Shown here piece by piece: positions 55,727 to 64,000 of a stretch of 64,000 nt of DNA. Numbering within the stretch: the first letter of the stretch is position 1; every line of letters begins with the position of its first letter. The stretch covers positions 36,038,994 to 36,102,993 of the forward strand of contig OZ026515.1 of NCBI GenBank assembly GCA_964019695.1, written 5' to 3'. A program made the position numbers and the translations under genes. Source of the DNA: Loripinus fragilis. Taxonomy: Eukaryota > Mollusca > Bivalvia > Lucinida > Lucinidae. The notes under the pieces were generated by a model. It had not been told where the DNA came from. It did not search any database and saw nothing but the letters and a program-made list of their open reading frames with translations.

Positions 55727-55950
55727 TGAGCCGTGACATGGTGACGTTTTGACAAGTGTAGATTCATCCGAGCCTGTGTTGCCTCCTTTTATGCTTAGAA
55801 ACTCCACACGATTCCGGTCTGTAGCCTAAGAGTCATAGAATATTCAAACAACTAGCAAAGGCACTGATCAGACTGCGTGTATGTGCAGGCTGGTCTGAGC
55901 CTTTGCTGGGCGCACATACCACATTGTTGGAAATCTCATGTTGCGGCTCA
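55727..55950 (+). mobile_element. TGAGCC palindromic MITE (5' deletion)
   Basis: TGAGCCGTGACATGGTGACG lacks ~15 bases of the usual left end; right end AAATCTCATGTTGCGGCTCA. TA precedes it. The inner hairpin GCAAAGGCACTGATCAGACTG / GGTCTGAGCCTTTGC is at 55855-55908. An antisense open frame across it is a by-product of the repeat. Confidence 0.75.
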
Positions 55951-56729
55951 ATTATAGTATCTGAGCACGGCTGTTTTTGTTGCGAATGTTTTAACACAAT
56001 AAACTGTTTAGCCAACGTCAAAAATAAAAACACAATCTCTGTACTGTTCTGTAGCCGTGATGAGTCACTTAGCTTGGATTTATTTAGTTATACGGCAATA
56101 TCACACACCTTTAACCCGTATATACCTAATCCATTTCTTGTGGGACATAGGCAAACTGTGCAGACCCGAATCGGATGCTGCAGATCTCAACTGTTTGCAA
56201 CATAATGTTCTATTAAAATTTGAATAAAATGAAAAATAATATCATCCAACACCCCTTAAAACGCAAATGGACTGGTCCAATTGAAGACTGGCCCCGTCTA
56301 ACTGATAATTAAAAAAAGTTTGCAACTTAAAAACCCACCTAGTAACTGGAGTCCTACTTTCTAATATTCTATCTCTCTGATAGGGCTATCAATTTCAGCT
56401 CAGAGGGAGATTATATCAGAGAAAAGTTTGGTTTAGTAGGAGTAGTGTACCTTAAACTCGGGGCCTGAAAGACAGGCTAGTCCAATTGATAAGAGTTGGG
56501 AAATCCATTTGGCTTAACTGGTTTAACCAACCCACTACGAAGATATTAATATGAACAAAACAAAAGCGCATGGCAACACGTAGATTTTCTAGAAATGCGA
56601 CTTGTAGCATCAATATATTAGCTACTCAAATATTGAAGTCAAACTTTTTTTTTATAGTGGCTAATCAAAATATTGAAACGAAAGCCTTTTTTCAGATATA
56701 TTAATACCGGATATTGTAAATAAAAGCTG
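55951..56729. other. AT-rich non-coding stretch
   Basis: No gene. GGTCCAATTGAAGACTGGCCCCG (56274) and CGGGGCCTG...CTAGTCCAATTGATAAG (56459) share words but do not form a clean inverted pair. Confidence 0.35.
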
Positions 56730-57200
56730 TATGCGCCTAGATGCGAGAAAATCCTGATTTTCTTGTATGCGAACAACAAATGCGCTGATCAACCTGCGCA
56801 TCTGCGCAGTTCGATCAACGATTTTGTTATTCGCTTTCTGGGAAGAAATATAACAGAACTTGCTTAAGTAAAAACGTCCTTTCTCTAGCGAGTCTTTGGT
56901 ATCTGAGGAAGCTAGTTTTAACCTTACCTCGTCACGAGCCCCAAAGACAGGTTTTCTCGCACTGGGGTCCATATAATATAATGCGGGGCTAGCTAAACGT
57001 CAGTTTAAACTCATCAAAGACAGCAACGATTTGATAGAGATTTGTTGTAGGCTACAAACGAACGTAACGATGTTTATTCTTAACTCCATAACTGACTCCT
57101 GATAACTCGAAATACCAGTTAAGTTGGAGAAAATTTGGAATACATTGTGAATTCAGATCAGAGTGTGCAATTTCTTAGGCATTTCTTATCAAAAGTTAAT
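56730..57200. repeat. Segment shared with 44760-45225
   Basis: GATGCGAGAAAATCCTGATT, GTATGCGAACAACAAATGCG, CTGATCAACCTGCGCATCTG, CGAGCCCCAAAGACAGGTTT, then ATAATGCGGGGCTAGCTAAA, ACTCATCAAAGACAGCAACG, TAACGATGTTTATTCTTAAC, CTGATAACTCGAAATACC. The same order as upstream of the disrupted GPCR. Confidence 0.6.
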
Positions 57201-57307
57201 AATTATATTGGTGGTGTCTGCCGGACGGACTAGATAGATACTAGTAGGAAACTATAAAAAAATGATAGAGCTGCGTGCATGAGAGGGTTATTTTGTCCCA
57301 TATATGG

Positions 57308-57600
57308 CATGGGTGGATCCAGACGGGGGGCAGGGGTTCGGACGCCCTGGACAATCACGTGGCTGTAGGTTTCCTTAGATATACTGGTCCGAACCCCGTC
57401 GAAGAGCAAAATAATCTAAACCCACATTCTGCAAGCCACACAATAATGTATGTTAACTCTTTAGCGGTTGGGGCGATACCACGTAATAGCAAATTCTCAC
57501 GGGAGGTCCGTGCAGCCCTCTATGAAATACGTTGAAAACCAAAAACACAAAAAAAACAATGTCTGGACCGCACCTGACAGAATTTTTGGATCCGCCCATG
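57308..57600. mobile_element. G/C-run MITE, copy J
   Basis: Ends CATGGGTGGATCCAG and TTTTTGGATCCGCCCATG. Flanked by TATGG on both sides (57303-57307, 57601-57605), a 5-bp target duplication. The interior has GGGGGGCAGGGGTTCGGACGCCC and CTGGTCCGAACCCCG. Confidence 0.8.
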
Positions 57601-57605
57601 TATGG

Positions 57606-58672
57606 GGCCTTAAAATTAAAGTTGCTTTTCACCAAGTTCATCAAAATACTAGCTAAAATGTTAAATTGCGGTATTATTTGGCTTTCACAGTTGCACTAGT
57701 TGTAATAGTACAATACAATGGTTGTCGAAATAAGCTGGTCATTTTAGACCAAATTTGCGAGCTTTGACAGAGATATTATAAAGAGCACAAGCAAAAACAA
57801 ATGTATAATATAATACAAAAACACACTTTTTTTCTTTTTTTCCGTATTTCATTTATTTGTGCTGATACATGGACCTCTGAAGTCTCAAATGTGATAAAAA
57901 AAATACATTTCTCTATTTAGCCTGATTTGATGGACTTTTTCTGTGACTTAAGCATAGATGAATTTGAAATAGACATTCTGACTTAAGTGTTCAGGTTTAG
58001 CTTAAATGTTTTCTATTTTTTGATACATGTAATGGCAATTATCCCGCTGTGGAAATCTTAACAGCTATACGATTTTCCTCCACTAACAATGGAGTAATGG
58101 CCCTTGATTGCAAGTCAAATCTAAATTTATTGGGTGAAGTGGAATGTGATTTCACGAGTGTCTTGTGATTTTTTTGTGAGTAAAAAGCACATCAGTATTT
58201 GACTTTCAAATAATACACAATGACTGAAATCTTAATTCGAATTTCGCATTGTCCAAACTATCTCTCATTAAAAATGATAATGATTTTTATTTTAAGTCTT
58301 TGGAGTTTTCAAATTAATTTTCTGAATACCTATGCCTTGCTTAGACACTTAAGGCGACTATAGACGACTATAGACTATAGTTACCTATTTGACGAACACT
58401 TGTAAATTCAAGTTCAGTGGAAACCCAGGGAAATCACTAAAACGTCAAACCTCGAAAGAACATGTATATTGGCTTCGAGGTCAAACAAACCATTTTCCTA
58501 CTGTCATAAACATATATAATGCAATGAGTCTGCCGAGGATGTTTGACGTTTGAACCTTTACTTTTTGAATGAATGCTGTCAATAAAGTGAAGCTACAGTA
58601 ACTTTAATTATTATTTGGAATTTGACCCTAATTCCACTTTAAACGCTATAATCTTTGATCCCTCTGTAAAAT
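57606..58672. other. AT-rich non-coding stretch
   Basis: No gene or element was recognised. It ends at the left target duplication of the foldback element. Confidence 0.4.
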
Positions 58673-61060
58673 CACACTGGTCAATGTAAACGCACCGGTG
58701 GTTGCTACAACGAGCTGGTGGTGGCATTTTTACGCACTGGTGGTGGCTTAAAAGGTAAAAAATTCTATACCTGTTGACTTTATGATTTATTTATAAGCTT
58801 GCATCTATTTTATTTGTGATGACACCTGGCGCACAGACCAACGGTAACATTGCAGTTTATGGCTCTGCCAAGCAATTGGTGATTCAATTCATGGTTTGGA
58901 CTGCAAATCCAACACAGTTCAAGAGTTTTGCCATGACAGGTGCTTTTATCTAGTATAACTGCCGAAATTGAGGGAAATCTGCATGTTTAAGCGCAGCTGT
59001 TGTCATATTCCCATGAAAAAACATCCAAAAAACGATTACCACTTTCTATTTTTTTTTCTAAGTGAACTAGCAAATGATTTATTGAGGAATTTTATTACAA
59101 CGCACTGGGGGCATTTTTTGACGCATTGATACAACGCACTGATGGTTGCACAGAAGTGCTGTGATTGCTAGTGCAGACTCACCACAGCATTCGCTGTTCA
59201 CATAAACGTTACGAAAATCGATATTTCAGCCAGCACATGATATTTCGATACTGTGACGAAGGCTCAGGCGAGCCTGTGCAAACGTGCAGACTCCCAAGAG
59301 CCTTCGCTGCCAGCACAAGAGATCCTGATACTTATCGCATTGTCCAGTGACTTTGCTTGCGCATATATGCAGACTCACCAAAGTATTAGCTGCTGGCGTG
59401 AATAGCACACAAATCGCCATTTAAGGCAGCACAAGAGATTTTGTACAGTGACGAAGGCTAAGGTTAGTCTGTGCAAATGTGCAGACTCGCGAGAGCCTTC
59501 GCTGCTCGCACAAATTGGCATTCAATCGCCATTTGAGCCACCACATAAGAATTTTGAACTGTGACGATGGCTAAGACTAGACCAAGCAAATGTGCAGACT
59601 CGCCAAAGCCATCGCTGTTCGCATGAATGACACCCAAAAATGGTAACTGAGTATGATTAGGAAATATCACACTCACAAACTAAGCAAAGCATCAAGCTCT
59701 CTCTCTCTTCCCCAAAACAAGAATGGACATAAAGTAACAAAACATATAACAATTACAGAATCCTATAATGGGAATAACAATCAACAACGAATCAACAACA
59801 GCAGAACCACCGCCTTAAAATGGACAGCAGCCTAAGCCACTGGGGTGCTAAAATGCATTTTACTGGTACCAAATCATCGCCCTAGCTTCTGCTGTTGTTG
59901 AAGAACGAAAATGTTAAGCTCGCATGGAGGCTTCTTAACTTTTGCAATGTATCACAACGGACAAACAATCTCACCAAATTAAAAGTTTTGGGACCAATCT
60001 TGAAAACAGGCAGAAACACTATCAAAGTGAGAACAGGGCTAGCTCTGGAGCGTCTCTGGTGAGTCTGCACATTTGCAGAGTCACGCTTGAGCCTTCATCA
60101 GTGTACAAAAACCACAACATATATGCCTATAGACTGTATGGTTTCTTTATAAGCTTGCATTTATTTTACTTGTGATGACACCTGGGCGCAGAAACGGTCA
60201 GTAACATTGCAGTTTATGGCTTTGCCACGCAATTGGCGATTTAATTCATGGTTTGACCGACAAATTTAACACAGTTGTGGAGTTTGACAGCGACAGCTGC
60301 GTTTTTCCATTGTGACTGCCGAACTTGGGGGAAATTTGCATGTCTATGCACAGCAGCAGCTATGTTATCATACTCCTATGAAATAACATCCAAAAACGAT
60401 TACTACTCTCTATTTTTTCTATGCAGAGAAGGCTCTGGCGAGTCTGTACATTTGCATAGGCTCAACTGAGTCTTCGTCACAGTACTGAAAAATCATGTGC
60501 TGACTCAAATAGCGATTTGTGTGCCGTTTATAAGAACAGCGAATGCTGTGGTGAGGCTGTACCAGCAACCATGGCACATCTGGGCAACCATCAGTGCGTT
60601 GTATCAATGCGTCAAAAAATGCACCCAGTGCGTTGTAATAAAATTCCTCAATAAAAACATTTGCTAGTTTACCAAGAAAAAAAACCAAAGTGGTAATCGT
60701 TTTTTGGATGTTATTTCATGAGAATATGACAACAGCTGCGCTTAGACATGCAGATTTCCCTTAATTTAGGCAGTTATACTAGATAAAAGCACCTGCCATG
60801 GCAAAACTCTAGAACTGTGTTGGATTTGCAGTCCAAACCATGAATTGAGTCACCAATTGCTTGGCAGAGCCATAAACTGCAATGTTTACCGTTGATCTGT
60901 GCGCCAGGTGTCATCACAAATAAGATAGATGCAAGCTTATAAATAGATCATAAAGTCAACAGGTATAGATTTTTTTACCTTTTAAGCCACCACCAGTGCG
61001 TAAAAATGCCACCACCAGCTCTTTGTAGCAACAACCGGTGCGTTTACATTGACCAGTGTG
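58673..61060. mobile_element. 2.4-kb foldback element with ~640-bp inverted arms
   Basis: Ends CACACTGGTCAATGTAAACG and its inverse (right end CCAGTGTG at 61053-61060). AAAAT lies on each side (58668-58672 and 61061-61065), a likely 5-bp target duplication. Arms 58673-59312 and 60420-61060 are inverted copies. The outer part carries repeated CGCACTGGTGGTGGC words. A third, direct partial copy (60130-60420) lies just inside the right arm. Between them (59313-60130) are three GTGACGAAGGCT..GTGCAAATGTGCAGACTCGC units and A-rich DNA. No transposase frame. Confidence 0.75.
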
Positions 61061-61136
61061 AAAATTGATTATTATTCTTAATAGTTATGAACACGGGATC
61101 ATTACTAACTAATATGTGTCATCAAACTTTAAGATA

Positions 61137-61343
61137 CAGTAAAACCTGTCTTAAGCGGCCTCTCAAAAATAGATAAAACAAAGATCTTAATGACTAGTGT
61201 TTGCCTAATGAAGGTCGAAAGTATTGCAGAATGCTCCCCTTGGAGCATTCTGCAATACTTTTGACCTGCATTAAGCGATAATTTCTCTTGATAACCAATT
61301 TTCGGTCTTCTTTTTGAGTGGCCGCTTAAGGCAGGTTTTACTG
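61137..61343. mobile_element. 207-bp MITE, CAGTAAAACCTGTCTTAAGC ends
   Basis: Left CAGTAAAACCTGTCTTAAGC, right GCTTAAGGCAGGTTTTACTG. TA precedes the left end; the right flank is AA. An inner perfect hairpin AGTATTGCAGAATGCTCC / GGAGCATTCTGCAATACT surrounds CCTT at about 61219-61258. Likely a pogo/Tigger-type MITE. Confidence 0.75.
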
Positions 61344-61861
61344 AATTGCAATATTTTCGGAAATTTTATACAATAGTTTAGATTAATACTTTTTTTTTGC
61401 CCTTAGCATAGATACTGTAAATTCAGAAAGTTTCGTGAGAATTTATTTTCGCGAATAGCGTTAAAGACATATTAAAATTCGCGACTAGTGCATAATTTAC
61501 CTAGCTCAATAAAAGACAGAGTGATTTCGCGAGGGTTTTATTTTTACAAAACTTCTCATCATTTCGCGCCGTCGGTTAATGTCAGAAATTGATGAAACGC
61601 TACTTTCATCGTTTGTCTTGTGACAGGGCCATAATAACCTTCTAATGCATGTGGCTCTTTATCCACCCTTGGTTATTTGATCCGGCTTAAGTTGTGCGTA
61701 CAGAGAAAATTCACCTCCAAGGCTTACTTCGCCTGAAGAAATGTGGGCCCTTGGCTACCCATTGACCGCCCCTTGAAGACTCTGATCAGGCTGTACGGAT
61801 GCGCAGTCTGCTCTGGGCCTTTGACGGGCGTATATGTCACCTTGTACCTTTTGTTGGACAC
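61344..61861. other. Spacer with TTTCGCGAA words and repeat fragment
   Basis: 61420-61570 contains TTTCGTGAG, TTTTCGCGAATAG, ATTCGCGACTAG and TTTCGCGAGGG, a decayed repeat also hinted at 52655-52690. 61775-61860 has CTCTGATCAGGCTGTACGGATGCGCAGTC, a fragment of the GATCAG family. No gene. Confidence 0.45.
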
Positions 61862-62105
61862 CAGGCCCCGAGGTTATAAACATTTGTTCATGGTCCACTC
61901 ATCTGAGCACGAATTTTCAACTGCTTATAAAAGCTACAATACCGACAAATGAAGGCGTTATTTGCTTTAAATATCTCATCTGTTGTATTTATAATACTGA
62001 TAAATGTTAAAATGCCGACAATTGTTGTCATTTTAACATTTATGGGCAGGATAAATTTCGTGCTCAGCTGAGTTGAGCATGGAAAATGTTTTATAACCTC
62101 GGGAC
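61862..62105. mobile_element. GCCCCGAGGTTATAA MITE, first of two upstream of the intact GPCR
   Basis: Starts AGGCCCCGAGGTTATAAACA; centre ATGTTAAAATGCCGACAATT then GTTGTCATTTTAACAT; ends GCTGAGTTGAGCATGGAAAA, TTTATAACCTCGGGACC. Confidence 0.75.
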
Positions 62106-62352
62106 CTGGCCCTGAGGTTATAAAACTAATTTCGTGCTCAACTCAACTGAGCATGGAATCTCAAATGCTCATAAAATCTAACATGCTTAAAAATAAAGAC
62201 TTTTCTTGCTTTCAGATGCTCAGATGTTGTATTTATCATGCTTATAAATATTAAAATGCCAACGATTGTAGGCATTTTAACATTTATGAGCATGATAAAC
62301 TTCATGCTCAGTTGAGTTGAGCACCAACAATTATTATGACCTCGGGCCCCGA
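62106..62352. mobile_element. GCCCCGAGGTTATAA MITE, second of two upstream of the intact GPCR
   Basis: Starts TGGCCCTGAGGTTATAAAAC, immediately after the first copy; centre AAATATTAAAATGCCAACGA, TTGTAGGCATTTTAACATTT; ends CAGTTGAGTTGAGCACCAAC then TGACCTCGGGCC. It ends about 100 bp before the GPCR ATG, so it may lie in the promoter or 5'UTR. Confidence 0.75.
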
Positions 62353-62450
62353 TCATATAGTTTCTACAGAACAAACCAATTTGAACTTATAACACAAAGT
62401 GAAAACAACCATCAACTGCGCTACGCTACGAGTTTATTCAAGATTGTAAA

Positions 62451-63386
62451 ATGGATGCTGACGTTTTGGACTCGGTACAGGCAGTGATGAGGTACATTGA
62501 CATGATTTCTATTCCTATTTGCCTTGTGAGTGGAACAGTTGGTAACATAGTTTCCTTTGTCGTCTATATCAGAAAATGGTCAAATTTCACAATACCACTC
62601 GTATTTTTGTCCTGCTTTGATCTGCTATTTCTATGGACAGATAGTGTGTTCAGTGGATCATGGTCCTATTTTGGACAAGCGATGGAGACGAGGAGCTATG
62701 GTTGTGCTATATCTGCATACCTGTATATGGCCTATTTCCTGACATCATCTTTCACCATAGCAATGTTCACCCTATTGCGAACATACTCCGTGGCTCGACC
62801 GCATAAGTTTGCTCCCATATTCACTACTAAAAGAGTTGTCTATATCGCCTCCATTCTAACTCTCGTCGGCTTCGGTATTGAATGCCATTATATTTTTGGC
62901 GTCAGCAGTATACATTTTCTCGATTACAATACAACCCTCCTGCACAGATTCATGCCTTGTGAGTTCAGTTCTGTTACCTATTCTACCTTTTACTTTAACT
63001 ACTGGGTACTAGTGGAGGCGATTGTTATAGTAGTAAGCATGGGGATAATTGTAGTAGGAAACATTGCTGTTATCATCAGCTTATGTCGACGAAAGGTGTC
63101 CAGCAACTCAACAATTGATACATCGGAGATCAGCCGCCGTCTCATTGCAATCAGTACTGTCCAAATTCTAGTGTGGGCGCCGTTTATAGTGGTGTCAGTA
63201 ATATGGGCAGGATTCGACAGAGATATTGGCTCAACTAAGGAAAGATTTTTCATGGTTCTGATGGAAGGAGCATTCATACCTGTACGATTCCAATCTGGAT
63301 TTGGGTTCCTCTTGTACACCTTCATTGGATCTGAGTTTCGAGACGAGTTTTTCAAGACAATATGCTGCAGGACTTGTGTTATATAA
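62451..63386 (+). CDS. Class A (rhodopsin-like) GPCR, intact single-exon gene
   Basis: A 311-residue seven-helix receptor, probably a peptide-type (FMRFamide-receptor-like) orphan, acting at the plasma membrane; the ligand cannot be read from sequence. Helices roughly 19-40, 48-68, 85-107, 128-150, 185-211, 230-252 and 266-291. Family residues seen: Asn32 (GN, helix 1), Asp57 (LSCFD, helix 2), Cys85 with Cys170 in loop 2 for the usual disulfide, Arg110 in LRTYSVARP in place of D/E-R-Y, Trp242-Ala-Pro244 in helix 6, and a Cys-Cys pair at 305-306 as a possible palmitoylation site after helix 8. NPxxY of helix 7 is replaced by GFLLY (285-289). One N-glycosylation sequon, NTT, is in loop 2 (160-162). 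The short N-terminus has no signal peptide. The ATG at 62451 is the first in frame and matches the paralog's start. Two MITEs lie just upstream and a 55-bp minisatellite follows. Confidence 0.9.
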   Translation: MDADVLDSVQAVMRYIDMISIPICLVSGTVGNIVSFVVYIRKWSNFTIPLVFLSCFDLLFLWTDSVFSGSWSYFGQAMETRSYGCAISAYLYMAYFLTSSFTIAMFTLLRTYSVARPHKFAPIFTTKRVVYIASILTLVGFGIECHYIFGVSSIHFLDYNTTLLHRFMPCEFSSVTYSTFYFNYWVLVEAIVIVVSMGIIVVGNIAVIISLCRRKVSSNSTIDTSEISRRLIAISTVQILVWAPFIVVSVIWAGFDRDIGSTKERFFMVLMEGAFIPVRFQSGFGFLLYTFIGSEFRDEFFKTICCRTCVI

Positions 63387-64000
63387 GGAACGAATTCTTT
63401 GTAAGCACCGTCTCCGTTGGACCTCAGTAACTAGTAGATGCCGGACCAATCATTTGAAACAACTTTCTAATAAGGCCACCAAATCTAATATACTGCTCAA
63501 TTAACAATTTGAAACTACCTTCTAATAGAACCACGGTACCAAATCTGCTTCCAAACTGATCATTTAAAATCACGTTCTGATGGAATCGCAGGACCTAATC
63601 TGCTGCCAAACTAATCATTTGAAATCATGTCCTGATGGAACCGCAGGACCTAATCTGCTGCCAAACTAATCATTTGAAATCACGTTCTGATGGAACAACA
63701 GTACCTAATCCGCTGCCAAACTTATCATTTGAAATCACGTTCTAATGGAACCACAGTACCTAATCTGATGCCAAACTAATCATTTGAATTCACTTATTAA
63801 TGGAACAACGCTGCCAAATCTACTGCCATACTGATCATTTGAAATCACGTTCTAGTAAAACTACAGTACCTAATCTGCTGCCAAACTGATCATTTGAAAT
63901 CACGTTCTAGTGTAACTACAGTTCCTAATCTGCTGCCAAACTGATCATTTGAAATCACGTTCTAGTGTAACTACAGTAACTAATCTGCTGCCAAACTGAT
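63387..64000. repeat. 55-bp minisatellite directly after the intact GPCR
   Basis: The unit starts CCAAACTGATCATTTGAAAT, then CACGTTCTAGTG(G/T)AAC.ACAGTACC and TAATCTGCTG. Starts at 63551, 63606, 63661, 63716, 63771, 63826, 63881, 63936 and 63991 show an exact 55-bp period. Decayed units at about 63441 and 63496 carry it back almost to the stop codon. The array continues beyond the window. Confidence 0.9.

Noticed and set aside
55833..56033. Open frame reading ISNNVVCAPSKGSDQPAHT on minus
   Set aside because: Translation of the TGAGCC palindromic MITE; comparable frames arise in its other copies, so it is not a host gene.
58673..61060. Claim that the foldback element is a RAG/Transib transposon
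   Set aside because: Only the CAC start and 5-bp duplication fit; no transposase or nonamer-like signal is visible, so it is kept as a suggestion only.
62999..63449. Antisense open frames across the intact GPCR
   Set aside because: Shadows of the real coding strand, which has the helices and family motifs.

Overview
The window looks like AT-rich, repeat-saturated invertebrate DNA, most probably from a bivalve mollusc. This is an inference from three things: the class of intronless peptide-type GPCR genes, the tRNA-derived SINE, and the abundant palindromic GATCAG/TGCGCA repeats that I associate with bivalve genomes. No bacterial features, operons, rRNA genes or CRISPR arrays are visible. Only two host-type coding loci can be supported. 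Both encode closely related single-exon class A (rhodopsin-like) GPCRs on the + strand, about 17 kb apart.

The downstream paralog (62451-63386) is an intact 311-codon ORF. The upstream paralog (45565-46738) has the same length and high identity, but a 239-bp palindromic MITE (45617-45855), flanked by a TA duplication, sits inside codon 18. In-silico removal of the MITE and one TA restores the frame exactly. Both genes run directly into a minisatellite built on related words (55-bp units after the intact gene; 19/38/57-bp units after the broken one), so the locus and its 3' flank were probably duplicated together.

The rest is a patchwork of mobile elements, mostly non-autonomous, many with recognisable ends and target duplications. 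Region by region: 0-3 kb, AT-rich DNA with hairpin repeats; 3.3-4.9 kb, one G/C-run MITE and a promoter-like stretch; 4.9-5.9 kb, a SINE split by a 718-bp DNA transposon; 6.0-12.7 kb, a possible 6.7-kb TIR-bounded element full of nested ~290-bp G/C-run MITEs and microsatellites; 15-27 kb, degenerate satellite blocks interrupted by hAT-like, Tigger-like and TA-flanked elements and a SINE; 31.3-34.6 kb and 36.8-41.4 kb, two large TIR-bounded elements; 42.7-43.8 kb and 49.1-50.6 kb, two collapsed elements, the second clearly PIF/Harbinger (transposase C-terminal remnant), the first tentatively so; 44-48 kb, the disrupted GPCR and its array; 51-57 kb, more MITEs; 58.7-61.1 kb, a 2.4-kb foldback element with ~640-bp arms; 61-64 kb, small MITEs, the intact GPCR and its minisatellite.

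A recurring theme is non-autonomous elements whose ends or interiors consist of many copies of one short word, for example TTAGTTCGTACA, AGACAGTTCACCGACA, GTGAATTACGTTACC, GGGACAAAACGCCC, AAAGCGTAAC and CCGCAACTATCCG. All identifications come from reading the sequence by eye. Element boundaries without target duplications are approximate.
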